Source: Candidatus Phyllobacterium onerii
GTDB lineage: Bacteria > Pseudomonadota > Alphaproteobacteria > Rhizobiales > Rhizobiaceae
Direction of reading: 5' to 3'
DNA: 64,000 bases
Assembly: GCF_028331445.1 (NCBI RefSeq)
Contig: NZ_JAQMHX010000006.1
Span: forward strand, 329,281-393,280
Shown: one piece after another, positions 46,970-56,883 of the stretch
How positions within the stretch are numbered: the stretch's first letter is position 1
Layout: every line of letters starts with the position of its first letter
The notes under the pieces: generated by a model
The model's input: the letters and a program-made list of their open reading frames with translations, nothing else
The model's database searches: none
Told to the model about the DNA's origin: nothing
Translations under genes and position numbers: made by a program

Positions 46970-47379
46970 TTCATTTTTCCCTCCATTGCGACGATGACCA
47001 TGAGTTTGAAGGCTGGTTTCGCAGCAATGACGATTTCGACGCGCAAGTGGAGAAGCAGCTCGTTTCCTGCCCCGTCTGCGGTTCGGACAAAGTCGGCAAG
47101 GCCTTGATGGCGCCGTCGGTTGCAACGGGCCGCCAGAAGGAAAAGATCGCCATCGCGATGAGCAAGATGGCAAGTGAACTACGTGAAATGGCCAAGAAGG
47201 TTCGCGAAAATTCCGATTATGTTGGCAGTGATTTTGCCGAGCAAGCCCGCAAAATTCACTTTGGCGAGGCAGAACAGCGCGGCATTTATGGCGAGGCTAC
47301 GCGCGACGAAGTCGAAGCGCTCGTGGATGACGGTGTCGATGTGATGCCGCTGCCGGTGTTTCCCGACGACCACAATTGA
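46966..47379 (+). CDS. DUF1178 family protein
   Basis: This 137-residue protein of unknown function starts MIHFSLHCDDDHEFEGWF, with SCPVCGS forming half of a zinc ribbon with the first cysteine. A helical middle (MSKMASELREMAKKV) and a conserved end (EAVALVDDGVDVMPLPVFP-like) are typical of DUF1178. It is translationally coupled to the nitrilase-family gene. A longer frame from 46792 would lie inside that gene. Confidence 0.9.
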   Translation: MIHFSLHCDDDHEFEGWFRSNDDFDAQVEKQLVSCPVCGSDKVGKALMAPSVATGRQKEKIAIAMSKMASELREMAKKVRENSDYVGSDFAEQARKIHFGEAEQRGIYGEATRDEVEALVDDGVDVMPLPVFPDDHN

Positions 47380-47434
47380 TCTTGATAGGCTGATGGCGAT
47401 GTCTATGGTGCGGTAGTCGATTCTGACTAACCGG

Positions 47435-48349
47435 ATGAATTCCATGCCATTTCTGAATTCCGCCCCCGCGCTGCTCGTCCTGACTGGCGCTTTTCTGGGT
47501 TTGACGCTTCCGTTCGGCAAGCTGGCTTTTGCTGCGGGCATTGCTCCATCTCTATGGGCGTTCGTCATTTCGATCGGCGCCGGGACGGTGCTTCTGGCAG
47601 CCTTCCTTCTCATGGGAAAGCGTCCGCGTATCGATTCGCATATGATGCGGTACTATCTTATCGCCGCACTGATCTCCTACGCCATTCCCAATCTCATGAC
47701 CCTTTCGGCGATTCCACACCTCGGCTCAGGGTTTACGGGGATCATGTACACATTGTCGCCGGTGTTCACCCTTCTGCTTTCGATCCTTTTCAAGATGCGC
47801 AGCCCTAATCTCCTTGGACTTCTCGGCATATTTACCGGCTTTGCCGGGGCCGTGATCGTGGGGTTTACCCGCGGTCAGGTCGGCCAGCCGGCAGAACCTC
47901 TCTGGGTGGCGATTGGCTTGCTGATCCCGGTCCTGCTTGCTCTCGGCAATGTCTATCGCACAATCGATTGGCCGAAGGGTGCTGATCCGACCGAGCTTGC
48001 GGCTGGTAGCCATCTGACCACAGCGGTGCTGCTGGTTCCGATTATTTTCTGGATGACAGGTACATTTCCCGTTCAACCACTCGGCGCTGTACCTTGGCTG
48101 GTCTTTGCCCAGGTTCTGGCGTCAGCTTGCATGTTTGCGCTGTACTTCCGGCTCCAGGCCGTTGGTGGTCCGGTCTATCTCAGCCAGATCGGTTACGTCG
48201 GCGCGGCAGTTGCATTGCTCGCGGGCACTTTGTTCCTGGGTGAAGTTTATCAGCTCGCAACCTGGATCGGTGCGGCGATCATCACCGTTGGCGTGTTGAT
48301 GACCACGAAAGCCCAGCAGATGCAGCAGAAAGCTACAAAGGTCGCGTAG
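47435..48349 (+). CDS. EamA (DMT superfamily) transporter
   Basis: This 304-residue, ten-helix membrane protein has two EamA repeats (residues about 12-145 and 160-295). Landmarks include [34 protein letters not shown] and [17 protein letters not shown]. Substrate is unknown. It is unlike the other EamA protein at 24.7 kb in detail. Its 3' end overlaps the convergent ubiG by 17 bp. Confidence 0.9.
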   Translation: MNSMPFLNSAPALLVLTGAFLGLTLPFGKLAFAAGIAPSLWAFVISIGAGTVLLAAFLLMGKRPRIDSHMMRYYLIAALISYAIPNLMTLSAIPHLGSGFTGIMYTLSPVFTLLLSILFKMRSPNLLGLLGIFTGFAGAVIVGFTRGQVGQPAEPLWVAIGLLIPVLLALGNVYRTIDWPKGADPTELAAGSHLTTAVLLVPIIFWMTGTFPVQPLGAVPWLVFAQVLASACMFALYFRLQAVGGPVYLSQIGYVGAAVALLAGTLFLGEVYQLATWIGAAIITVGVLMTTKAQQMQQKATKVA

Positions 48350-49079
48350 CCAGAACCATATAGTTTACATTGGTATCTCGTGAACGATTCCAGCTGTCTG
48401 CCAGCGGATTGTAACTTACGCCGACTTTTTCCACGACCTCCAGCCCGGCCTGCGACAAGGCAGTTTCCAGTTCTTCCGGGCGGACCAGCTTTTCATATTG
48501 GTGCGTTCCGCGCGGCAACCAGCGAAGCACATACTCCGCACCGAATATGGCAAGGCCGAGCGCCTTCAATGTCCGGTTGATGGTAGCGACAAAGGTCATG
48601 CCGCCGGGTTTGACCATCTGGGAACAGGCCGACATGTAGAGCTCGACATCGGCAACATGTTCGACGACCTCCATATTCAAGACCACGTCGAACTGTTCTC
48701 CCGCATCAGCGAGAGCTTCGGCTGTCGTCGCGCGATAATCGATCGAGAGCCCGCTCTGCGCCGCGTGGATCTTAGCGACTTCGATATTGGTCTCGCCGGC
48801 ATCGGCGCCAACGACTGTCGCCCCAAGGCGCGCCATGGGCTCGCACAGAAGGCCGCCGCCGCAACCGATATCAAGAATACGCAAGCCCGCGAAGGGTGCC
48901 GGGACATTCGGATCGATGCCGTAGTGGGCGCAGACTTTCTCCTTGATATAGGCAAGGCGTGTGGGATTGAACTTGTGCAAGGGGCGGAATTTGCCTTGCG
49001 GATTCCACCACTCTGCTGCCATGCGCGAGAAACGCTCGACTTCCGCGTCGTCAATTGTCGTGCGCTGTGCTGTTGCCAT
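48333..49079 (-). CDS. ubiG: Ubiquinone biosynthesis O-methyltransferase
   Basis: UbiG performs both O-methylations of ubiquinone synthesis. The 248-residue protein starts [20 protein letters not shown], with the SAM site [18 protein letters not shown]. Other landmarks are [32 protein letters not shown] and [21 protein letters not shown] start 18 codons upstream is less likely. In Hyphomicrobiales ubiG usually sits opposite lysC, as here, with the GFA gene inserted between. Confidence 0.96.
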   Translation of the reverse strand: MATAQRTTIDDAEVERFSRMAAEWWNPQGKFRPLHKFNPTRLAYIKEKVCAHYGIDPNVPAPFAGLRILDIGCGGGLLCEPMARLGATVVGADAGETNIEVAKIHAAQSGLSIDYRATTAEALADAGEQFDVVLNMEVVEHVADVELYMSACSQMVKPGGMTFVATINRTLKALGLAIFGAEYVLRWLPRGTHQYEKLVRPEELETALSQAGLEVVEKVGVSYNPLADSWNRSRDTNVNYMVLATRPL

Positions 49080-49166
49080 CGGTTCTGTCCTTGTTGCTCG
49101 CTTCGAGTGGAACCTTCCAGCCAAAAATGTCAAGCCGTACCCGGCATTTCACAATGCTCTTACGGC

Positions 49167-49559
49167 CTAATCCTCAAAACGACCGGTGCCCTCACGATCG
49201 TGGTCGTACCGTTTCGTGAGCGGAAACGGCGGCAACCACGCCTCGCGACGGACGATCCAGTTTTCGTAGGTAGGCATCAGTTGGTTGGGGGCGTCCAGAG
49301 CTCCCAGGTGCACTTCGACTTCGTCTCCGGTGCGGGCGAAAACGGACGAGCCGCAGCGGGGACAGAAAAACCGTCCGGCGTAGTCGCGTGTTTCGCCGTC
49401 GATCGTTACTGCATCCTGAGGAAATACAGCGGCAGCGTAAAAAAGAGCCCCATGATGCTTGCGGCAGTCGAGGCAGTGACAAAGGCCGACCCGGTATGGG
49501 CGTCCCGACGCCACCATTCGGACGTTGCCGCACAGGCAGCCGCCGGTGAATCGGTCCAT
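49167..49559 (-). CDS. GFA (glutathione-dependent formaldehyde-activating) family protein
   Basis: This 130-residue zinc protein shows the Mss4-like fold of the Gfa/CENP-V family: GGCLCGNVR, CHCLDCRKHHGALF and FFCPRCGSSVFAR carry the expected cysteines. Gfa itself was linked to formaldehyde-glutathione adducts, but most members are of unknown function. The 246-bp gap between its start and lysC holds no recognised gene and should contain the lysC promoter. Confidence 0.9.
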   Translation of the reverse strand: MDRFTGGCLCGNVRMVASGRPYRVGLCHCLDCRKHHGALFYAAAVFPQDAVTIDGETRDYAGRFFCPRCGSSVFARTGDEVEVHLGALDAPNQLMPTYENWIVRREAWLPPFPLTKRYDHDREGTGRFED

Positions 49560-49805
49560 GCTGCGTCTCCTTTAAAATCAAGTGGGCGTGTTGTTTACAA
49601 CGAACAGCTGTGTCCCTGCAAATGGCCGCGGCAGACGGGGACGGGTCGTTCTTCCGCAGCAGCGGTTAGTTCAGACAGCTGTCGGGCGTTCTTGCAGTCC
49701 GGCGATATTTTCGGTATGGGAGCCGCATTCATTTGGCGGGTGGCTGTTTCGATTCAAGCGGCTTCTCACCAATATATTTCAGGCATTCCAGAACGGTACC
49801 TTCCC

Positions 49806-51059
49806 ATGGCACGCATTGTGATGAAATTCGGCGGCACTTCGGTGGCCGATATTGACCGCATCCGTAATGTGGCCAGGCATGTCAAACGCGAAGTCGATGC
49901 GGGACATGAGGTTGCTGTTGTGGTTTCGGCCATGGCCGGTAAGACCAATGAGCTAGTGGCCTGGACCCGCCAGACATCGCCGATGCACGACGCACGCGAA
50001 TATGATGCTATTGTCGCATCCGGCGAGCAGGTAACGGCTGGTCTGCTTGCAATTGCCCTGCAGGCGATGGGCGTCCACGCCCGTTCCTGGCAAGGCTGGC
50101 AAATTCCGATCAAGACCGACAACGCCCATGGCGCTGCCCGAATCCTCGATATCGATGGTTCGTTCCTCATCGAGCGGTTTGCTGAGGGCCAGGTGGCCGT
50201 GATTTCCGGATTTCAGGGCATTGGTCCGGACAATCGCATTTCCACACTGGGACGCGGCGGTTCAGATACCAGCGCAGTTGCAATCGCAGCTTCGGTCAAG
50301 GCCGATCGATGTGATATCTATACCGACGTCGATGGTGTCTATACGACCGATCCGCGCGTCGAACCGAAGGCGCGGCGGCTGTCGCGGATATCGTTCGAAG
50401 AAATGCTGGAGATGGCATCTCTTGGCGCGAAAGTCCTGCAGGTGCGGTCTGTCGAGCTTGCCATGGTGCACAAAGTGCGCACCTTTGTCAGGTCCAGTTT
50501 CGAGGACCCCGATGCGCCGGGCATGGGTGATCTCATCAATCCGCCCGGAACACTTATTTGCGACGAGGAAGAAATCGTGGAACAGCAGGTTGTCACAGGA
50601 ATTGCCTACGCCAAGGACGAAGCCCAGATTTCGCTGCGCCGTGTTGCCGACCGTCCGGGCATATCCGCCGCCATTTTTGGCCCGCTCGCCGAGTCGCATA
50701 TCAATGTCGACATGATCGTCCAGAATGTTTCCGAAGACGGCACCAAGACCGACATGACCTTTACCGTGCCTTCGGGCGATCTCGACAAGGCTCTCGTGGT
50801 CCTCGAAAAGGTCAAGGCGGAGATCGGCTGCGATATCATCCAGTCGGAAGCTGGCATGGTCAAAGTTTCGGTCATAGGTATTGGCATGCGTAGTCATGCG
50901 GGTGTTGCCGCGACAGCGTTTCGCGCGCTGGCGGAGAAGGGTATCAACATCCGGGCCATCACGACCTCGGAGATCAAGATTTCCATTCTAATTGATGGCC
51001 CGTATGCGGAACTTGCAGTACGTACTTTGCATTCTGTGTACGGTCTGGATAAGCATTAG
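49806..51059 (+). CDS. lysC: Aspartate kinase
   Basis: LysC phosphorylates aspartate, the first step to lysine, threonine, methionine and diaminopimelate. The 417-residue protein starts MARIVMKFGGTSVADIDR. The kinase domain holds GRGGSDTSAVAIAA and CDIYTDVDGVYTTDPR. Two C-terminal ACT domains (from about residue 265) make feedback inhibition by lysine and threonine likely. The frame stays open far upstream (to 48498), but only the part from 49806 is conserved. Its product feeds lysA at 3 kb. Confidence 0.97.
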   Translation: MARIVMKFGGTSVADIDRIRNVARHVKREVDAGHEVAVVVSAMAGKTNELVAWTRQTSPMHDAREYDAIVASGEQVTAGLLAIALQAMGVHARSWQGWQIPIKTDNAHGAARILDIDGSFLIERFAEGQVAVISGFQGIGPDNRISTLGRGGSDTSAVAIAASVKADRCDIYTDVDGVYTTDPRVEPKARRLSRISFEEMLEMASLGAKVLQVRSVELAMVHKVRTFVRSSFEDPDAPGMGDLINPPGTLICDEEEIVEQQVVTGIAYAKDEAQISLRRVADRPGISAAIFGPLAESHINVDMIVQNVSEDGTKTDMTFTVPSGDLDKALVVLEKVKAEIGCDIIQSEAGMVKVSVIGIGMRSHAGVAATAFRALAEKGINIRAITTSEIKISILIDGPYAELAVRTLHSVYGLDKH

Positions 51060-51161
51060 AATCAAGAAAATGTTTGTCGGCCGCGTCGCTGGCTGACATG
51101 ATCACTCGAATGCGGTGAGGCCGACCGGTCTTGCCGGTATTCTTATGGAGAAAGGCTCCCA

Positions 51162-53438
51162 GTGCCAACGCGCGAGCAGACAACAGGTCCCCGTGTCATG
51201 CTGAAGCGTCTTCGCGAGTTAATGGCGGAGGCCCTTGAGCCGCAGGAGAGGCTTGACCGGATCGTTCGCGATATTGCGCAGAACATGGTTGCGGAGGTGT
51301 GTTCGTTCTACGTGCTTCGCTCCGATGGTGTCCTGGAACTTTACGCAACCGAAGGTTTGAACCCGTCCGCCGTGCACTTGGCACAATTGCGTCTTGGGCA
51401 GGGCCTTGTCGGTACCATCGCAGCCAGCGCCCGCCCGCTCAATCTGACCGACGCGCAGACACATCCGGCCTTCGCCTATCTGCCGGAGACGGGCGAGGAG
51501 GTCTACAATTCATTCCTTGGCGTGCCGATCCTCCGGGCGGGGCGCACCCTGGGCGTCCTCGTCGTGCAGAACCGGACCAAGCGCGTCTATCGCGAGGATG
51601 AGGTCGAAGCGCTCGAAACGACGGCCATGGTGCTGGCAGAAATGGTTGCCGCTGGCAGTCTGACGCGGCTTGCACGGCCTGGGGTCGAACTCGACATGGG
51701 CAAGCCCATGAGCTTCAGTGGCAGCGCCTTCAATGATGGCGTGGGCCTTGGGCACGTCGTGCTGCATGAGCCGCGCATCGTCGTCACAAACCTCTTCAAC
51801 GAAAACATCGACACGGAAATCGACCGGCTCGAAACTTCGCTCGGTTCATTGCGCATTTCGATCGATGACATGTTATCGCGCCGTGATGTGGCCTTCGAGG
51901 GCGAGCATCGCGAGGTGCTCGAAGCCTATCGCATGTTCGCACACGATACGGGCTGGGTACGGCGTCTCGAAGAGGCAATTCGCAACGGCCTGACGGCGGA
52001 AGCCGCAGTTGAAAAAGTACAGAGCGATACCCGCGCCCGGATGATGCACCTGACAGATCCCTATATGCGCGAGCGGCTGAGCGATTTCGACGACCTTGCC
52101 AACCGTTTGCTACGCCAGCTGATGGGCCGTGATGTCAAGACCATGGCGGGTTCCCTCGCCAAGGACGCCATCATCATCGCCCGCTCGATGGGCGCCGCAG
52201 AACTTCTGGACTACCCGCGCGAACGCCTGCGAGGTCTTGTGCTCGAAGATGGGGCCGCGACCAGCCATGTAGTGATTGTTGCCCGCGCCATGGGCATCCC
52301 GGTTGCCGGGCAGGTCAAGGGTGTCGTCTCCATGGCCGAAAACAACGACGCTGTGATCGTCGATGGTGACGATGGCCGCGTTCATTTGCGCCCGCAGTCG
52401 GACGTGGAAGCCGCCTACACGGAAAAGGTTAAATTCCGCGCCAAGCGTCAGGCGCTTTACCGGGAATTGCGCGACCAGCCTTCGATGACGAAGGATGGTG
52501 TGCATATTTCGCTCCTGATGAATGCCGGTCTGCTCGTCGACCTGCCGCAATTGGTGGAAGCCGGTGCTGCTGGTATCGGCCTGTTCCGTACCGAACTTCA
52601 ATTCATGGTCGCCTCGACTTTCCCGCGTGCCGAACAGCAGGAGCGGCTCTATCGTTCCGTATTGGATGCCGCTGGCGACAAGCCGGTGACATTCCGGACG
52701 CTCGACATAGGTGGCGACAAGGTGCTGCCCTATTTCCGCAGCGATGCAAACGAAGAAAACCCTGCCATGGGCTGGCGGGCGATCCGTTTGACGCTCGATC
52801 GTCCCGGCCTGTTGCGTACGCAGGTACGCGCGCTTTTGAAAGCGGCCGGCGGACGCGAGCTCCGGCTGATGCTGCCGATGGTCACGGAAGTGGCAGAAGT
52901 GCGCAAGGCGAGCGAACTGATCAACCGTGAGGTGCAGCACCTGTCGCGCTTCGCCCACAATCTGCCAACGCGTGTCAAGATCGGGGCAATGGTCGAGGTG
53001 CCATCGTTGCTGTGGCAACTCGACGAGTTGATGTCGGTGGTGGATTTTGTCTCGGTTGGCTCGAACGACCTGTTTCAATTCGTCATGGCGGTCGACCGCG
53101 GCAATTCGATCATCACCAATCGGTTCGACAATCTGTCGGTGCCCTTCTTGCGGGTGCTGCGTCAGATCGCCGATGCGGGAAACCGCAACAACACGGACGT
53201 CACGCTTTGCGGTGAAATGGCGGGAAAGCCGCTTTCTGCCATGGCGTTGATCGGGCTTGGATATCGCTCCATCTCGATGTCGCCCGCGTCGATCGGCCCG
53301 ATCAAGGCCATGCTCGGCACGGTCGATGTGGCAGAACTTACCGCGCAACTCGCCGATGCGATTGACAATCACGGCGAAACCGGTTCGTTGCGCCATGTCC
53401 TGACCAAGTTCGCAGAGCGAGCCGGCGTCCCACTTTAG
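51162..53438 (+). CDS. ptsP: Phosphoenolpyruvate-protein phosphotransferase, nitrogen PTS (EI-Ntr)
   Basis: This 758-residue protein starts at a GTG after a GGAGAAAGG ribosome site. An N-terminal GAF domain (about residues 20-165) senses glutamine in known EI-Ntr proteins. The PTS EI core follows, with phospho-His near 368 in GAATSHVVIVARAMGIP, and then the PEP-binding barrel (GLFRTELQFM, TFRTLDIGGDKVLPY, CGEMAGKPL). EI-Ntr passes phosphate to NPr and EIIA-Ntr for regulation rather than sugar uptake. It lies between lysC and prfA. Confidence 0.96.
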   Translation: MPTREQTTGPRVMLKRLRELMAEALEPQERLDRIVRDIAQNMVAEVCSFYVLRSDGVLELYATEGLNPSAVHLAQLRLGQGLVGTIAASARPLNLTDAQTHPAFAYLPETGEEVYNSFLGVPILRAGRTLGVLVVQNRTKRVYREDEVEALETTAMVLAEMVAAGSLTRLARPGVELDMGKPMSFSGSAFNDGVGLGHVVLHEPRIVVTNLFNENIDTEIDRLETSLGSLRISIDDMLSRRDVAFEGEHREVLEAYRMFAHDTGWVRRLEEAIRNGLTAEAAVEKVQSDTRARMMHLTDPYMRERLSDFDDLANRLLRQLMGRDVKTMAGSLAKDAIIIARSMGAAELLDYPRERLRGLVLEDGAATSHVVIVARAMGIPVAGQVKGVVSMAENNDAVIVDGDDGRVHLRPQSDVEAAYTEKVKFRAKRQALYRELRDQPSMTKDGVHISLLMNAGLLVDLPQLVEAGAAGIGLFRTELQFMVASTFPRAEQQERLYRSVLDAAGDKPVTFRTLDIGGDKVLPYFRSDANEENPAMGWRAIRLTLDRPGLLRTQVRALLKAAGGRELRLMLPMVTEVAEVRKASELINREVQHLSRFAHNLPTRVKIGAMVEVPSLLWQLDELMSVVDFVSVGSNDLFQFVMAVDRGNSIITNRFDNLSVPFLRVLRQIADAGNRNNTDVTLCGEMAGKPLSAMALIGLGYRSISMSPASIGPIKAMLGTVDVAELTAQLADAIDNHGETGSLRHVLTKFAERAGVPL

Positions 53439-53450
53439 AGGCTAAAACCT

Positions 53451-54527
53451 ATGTCCATTCCGCAGGATCGTATGGATCAGCTGCTGAAGCGTTTCTCCAT
53501 GATGGAGACGCAGATGGCGAGCAATCCCGATTCCGAGACTTACGTGAAGCTGGCTTCGGAGTATTCCGAGCTTGAGCCGGTTGTCGCCAAGATCCGCGAT
53601 CTGCTCGCTGCGCGCAGCGAAGCGGAGGGGTTGCAAGCAATGCTCGATGACCGCGCCACCGACAAGGACATGCGGGAATTGGCGGAAGCCGAGCTGCCCG
53701 ACATCGAGGAGCGCATCGAGGAGCTGGAGAAGGATATCCAGGTTCTGCTCCTGCCGAAAGACGTCGCCGACGAGCGCAACGCCATCCTCGAAATTCGTGC
53801 CGGCACCGGCGGTTCGGAGGCGGCGCTGTTCGGCGGTGATCTGTTTCGCATGTATGAGCGCTATGCCGCCGCAAACGGATGGCGCGTCGAGCTGATATCG
53901 GCCAGCGATGGCGAAGCCGGCGGCTACAAGGAAGTGATCGCCATGGTTTCGGGCAAGGGCGTTTTTGCCAAGCTCAAATTTGAATCGGGCGTCCACCGGG
54001 TACAGCGCGTGCCGGATACCGAGGCGAGCGGCCGCATTCATACGTCCGCCGCGACAGTTGCCGTTCTGCCGGAAGCCGAGGAAATCGACATCGATATCCG
54101 TCCCGACGATATTCGTATCGATACGATGCGTGCATCGGGATCGGGCGGTCAGCACGTCAATACGACCGACTCGGCGGTCCGTATCACGCACATTCCTTCC
54201 GGCATCGTCGTCGTGCAGGCGGAGAAGTCGCAGCACCAGAACCGTGCCCGGGCGATGCAGGTGCTGCGTTCGCGTCTGTTCGACATGCAGCGCCAGAAAG
54301 CCGATAGCGAGCGCTCCGAGGCCCGGCGCAGCCAGGTCGGTTCGGGTGATCGCTCCGAGCGAATCCGCACCTATAATTTCCCGCAGGGGCGTGTGACCGA
54401 TCATCGCATCAACCTGACGCTCTACAAGCTCGATCGCATCATGGAAGGCGATCTCGATGAACTCATCGGCGCGCTGATCTCCGACTACCAGACAGCATTG
54501 CTCGCCCAGATGAACGAAAGCTTTTGA
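53451..54527 (+). CDS. prfA: Peptide chain release factor 1
   Basis: RF1 ends translation at UAA and UAG. The 358-residue protein has the GGQ motif near residue 232 (SGSGGQHVN), the usual [10 protein letters not shown] lead-in and the PFxD-type catalytic domain. The codon-reading PAT-type loop lies in domain 2 ([25 protein letters not shown], in parts). It overlaps prmC by 4 bp and lies 12 bp after ptsP, so the three genes are probably one operon. Confidence 0.97.
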   Translation: MSIPQDRMDQLLKRFSMMETQMASNPDSETYVKLASEYSELEPVVAKIRDLLAARSEAEGLQAMLDDRATDKDMRELAEAELPDIEERIEELEKDIQVLLLPKDVADERNAILEIRAGTGGSEAALFGGDLFRMYERYAAANGWRVELISASDGEAGGYKEVIAMVSGKGVFAKLKFESGVHRVQRVPDTEASGRIHTSAATVAVLPEAEEIDIDIRPDDIRIDTMRASGSGGQHVNTTDSAVRITHIPSGIVVVQAEKSQHQNRARAMQVLRSRLFDMQRQKADSERSEARRSQVGSGDRSERIRTYNFPQGRVTDHRINLTLYKLDRIMEGDLDELIGALISDYQTALLAQMNESF

Positions 54528-55402
54528 GCGTCATGGTAGAGCATGGGACGCGCCTTGCCGATGTGCACAGAGAGGCCCGCGTTCTTTTAGCAAAAGCGGG
54601 ACTCGAAACGGCCGATCTCGACGCACGGCTATTGGTCGAATGGCTGACCGGCTGCGATCAGCTCGAGGCGATCCGCAATCCGGCCCGCCCGATCGACCAG
54701 ACGATCGTTGCGCAGCTTCACACAGTTCTTACCCGGCGAATCAATGGCGAGTCCGTGCATCGCATCATCGGCAAACGTGCCTTCTTCGGTATCGAACTTG
54801 GGCTTTCCGCCGATACACTCGAGCCCAGGCCCGACACCGAAGCCCTGGTGGAACTCGCGATCCCGTTTCTGCGCCAGCGTATCGAGGAACAGGGTGTCGC
54901 GGACCTGATCGACCTTGGAACCGGGACGGGCGCGATTGCCTTGGCGTTGCTTGATCAATTCAGCCAATTACGCGCAGTGGGCGTCGATATTTCTGCGGGT
55001 GCCCTTGATACGGCGCGTGACAATGCCCACATCAACAATGTATCAAATCGTTTTGCAGGCCTTCATTCGGATTGGTTTTCCGAAGTAAATGGCTCATTCG
55101 ACATGATTATTTCCAATCCGCCATATATACCGTCCGCCGATATAAAAGGCTTGCAACGTGAAGTAGCGCTGCATGATCCGATCGGGGCTCTGGATGGCGG
55201 GCAGGATGGCCTAACCCCCTACCGAATCATTGCCGGGCAATCCCGGCAGCATCTCAGGCAGGGTGGTGCGGTCGCATTGGAAATCGGTTTTGGACAACGT
55301 AGTGATATCGAGGCGATCTTTTCGAAGGAGAAATTCGCTTTGGGTGCTGTCCAGAGAGATATTGGTGGGCACGAAAGGGCACTTTTATTCACACCGATGT
55401 AA
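54524..55402 (+). CDS. prmC: Peptide chain release factor N5-glutamine methyltransferase
   Basis: PrmC methylates the glutamine of the release factor GGQ motif. The product is about 289-292 residues. The SAM motif is [14 protein letters not shown], and the catalytic NPPYIPS motif lies near residue 199. The start is either TTG at 54524, overlapping the prfA stop, or ATG at 54533 (MVEHGTRL). Its location directly after prfA, its substrate gene, is the standard arrangement. Confidence 0.95.
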   Translation: MSVMVEHGTRLADVHREARVLLAKAGLETADLDARLLVEWLTGCDQLEAIRNPARPIDQTIVAQLHTVLTRRINGESVHRIIGKRAFFGIELGLSADTLEPRPDTEALVELAIPFLRQRIEEQGVADLIDLGTGTGAIALALLDQFSQLRAVGVDISAGALDTARDNAHINNVSNRFAGLHSDWFSEVNGSFDMIISNPPYIPSADIKGLQREVALHDPIGALDGGQDGLTPYRIIAGQSRQHLRQGGAVALEIGFGQRSDIEAIFSKEKFALGAVQRDIGGHERALLFTPM

Positions 55403-55697
55403 AAAGATTGAAAAAAGGCTTGGAATTTGGCTGGAACACGGCTAGTTTCCGGGTACCGCACTAAACCGAAACAAATCTGGTCTGCCTGTCAAGAGATTGA
55501 TACGGAAATTCCGGGTGTTTGATTTCTCTTCGGAAATAGCTTTGGGGAAATGGTTTTTGCGGCAGCACAAAAGTTTTATGAAACTTTGGATGCGATTGAA
55601 GCGCGGGGCGCGCTTCAGGTCGGCACTTGAGAAGCGAAGCTTTTTGACTCAAATGGTGAGCAAATTAGCGCCCCTGATTTTCTGAAAAGAGATAAGT

Positions 55698-56540
55698 ATG
55701 AGGCCAGTACAGCAGAATAGGCGCATGCGCGGACGCGGTAACAATAATAACCGCAGCAAAGGTCCCAACCCATTGTCCCGTAACTACGAGAGCAACGGCC
55801 CCGATGTCAAAATCCGGGGGAATGCTCAGCACGTCGCCGAAAAATATACCACTCTTGCACGGGATGCACAGAGTGCCGGTGACCGCGTGATGGCTGAAAA
55901 CTATCTCCAGCACGCCGAGCACTATAATCGAATCATTCTTGCGGCGCAGGCTCAGGCGCCTGTCCAGTATCAGCGCGATGATCAGGATCAGGATCAGGAC
56001 GATGAGAACGGCTATGATGATGATGGCATGAACAATGGCAACGGTAACGGCAACGATACCGATCGTCAGGAGGTTCCTGAACGCCAGGAGTTCTCGCAGC
56101 GCCAGGATCGTCAGCAGCGTCAAGATCGCCAGGACCGGCCGGAGCGTCAGGATCGCCCGGAACGTCAGGATCGCCGCGACCGTCAAGACCGGCAAGAACG
56201 TGTGATGCATCAGCCGATCAATGGCAGCGGACCACAGCCAATCATTCAGGGAACGCCCGCCGAGGTCGTTTATGACGACGACACGGTCAGCCAGCGTCAG
56301 CCACAACCTCAGCCACAGATCCAGCCGGTTGAAAATGGCGCTGCGGTGGCACCCGAGGCAGAGGCTGCCGAAGCCAAGCCAGCGCGTCGCGCACCGCGTG
56401 GCCGCAGGCCAGCCCGGCCGCGCGTCACGGAGGAAAATGGTGCGGAAGCAAGTGCTCCGGACACCGCCAACGATCTTTCGCCTGCCGGCATCGTTGCCGA
56501 GGTGAAGAAGCGCCGGACAGCAGTCGAATCCGACGTTTGA
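55698..56540 (+). CDS. DUF4167 domain-containing protein
   Basis: This 280-residue cytosolic protein has an N-terminal DUF4167 domain (about residues 10-85: MRGRGNNNNRSKGPNPLSRNY, in parts, and KYTTLARDAQSAGDRVMAENYLQHAEHY). An acidic linker is followed by Arg/Gln/Asp-rich repeats of the type RQDRQ, RPERQDR (residues about 122-175). The C-terminal part is Pro/Ala-rich and basic. It is widespread in Alphaproteobacteria and may bind RNA, given its basic repeats, but no function is established. The 295-bp gap upstream shows no convincing gene. Confidence 0.9.
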   Translation: MRPVQQNRRMRGRGNNNNRSKGPNPLSRNYESNGPDVKIRGNAQHVAEKYTTLARDAQSAGDRVMAENYLQHAEHYNRIILAAQAQAPVQYQRDDQDQDQDDENGYDDDGMNNGNGNGNDTDRQEVPERQEFSQRQDRQQRQDRQDRPERQDRPERQDRRDRQDRQERVMHQPINGSGPQPIIQGTPAEVVYDDDTVSQRQPQPQPQIQPVENGAAVAPEAEAAEAKPARRAPRGRRPARPRVTEENGAEASAPDTANDLSPAGIVAEVKKRRTAVESDV

Positions 56541-56623
56541 TCTGATTGATCTGAATGGATCAAAAATTACGCCACTCGCAGGGAAGCCTGCGGGTGGCGG
56601 TTTGATTCCGGGAGGTCGCAGGT

Positions 56624-56671
56624 CCCCTCCCTGCTGCTACGCAGCCTCCCTCCCCACAAAGGGGGAGGGTA
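56624..56671. repeat. Family A palindromic repeat, copy 5 (left arm of pair)
   Basis: This copy has the same layout as copy 1: cccctccct, GCTGC-tac-GCAGC, then the CCCTCCCC/GGGGAGGG-type stem with one base inserted in the loop. It lies about 85 bp after the DUF4167 gene. Confidence 0.85.
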
Positions 56672-56735
56672 ATAGCGCTCGATCCTGCTACGTCCTCTGG
56701 CTACACTCTGCAGCGGTGACAGTTGCGACGGTCTC

Positions 56736-56782
56736 ACCCTCCCCCTTGTGGGGAGGGAGGCTGCGTAGCAGCAGGGAGGGGC
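56736..56782. repeat. Family A palindromic repeat, copy 6 (inverted partner)
   Basis: This copy is inverted relative to copy 5, 64 bp away. The inner hairpin is GCTGC-gta-GCAGC. It is followed by ctcttct rather than a long T-run. Confidence 0.85.
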
Positions 56783-56883
56783 TCTTCTCATAATTTCAGT
56801 TATTTAGAAGAATAATCGTGGCTGTTTATCCACGCCCCCAAAACCTCGCTTATTCTAATCTCGTCCTTTCCACGGGGAACTGC

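Noticed and set aside
48498..49805. Open frame of 436 codons in phase upstream of lysC
   Set aside because: It runs antisense to ubiG and the GFA gene. Aspartate kinase homology starts only at 49806.
52110..53396. 428-codon frame antisense to ptsP
   Set aside because: This is a shadow of a high-GC gene whose sense product is unmistakable. Similar long shadows over the L,D-transpeptidase, secA and lysA genes were rejected for the same reason.
55497..55685. 62-codon frame between prmC and the DUF4167 gene
   Set aside because: It is basic and featureless, with no clear ribosome site and no recognised family. I could not support it as a gene.
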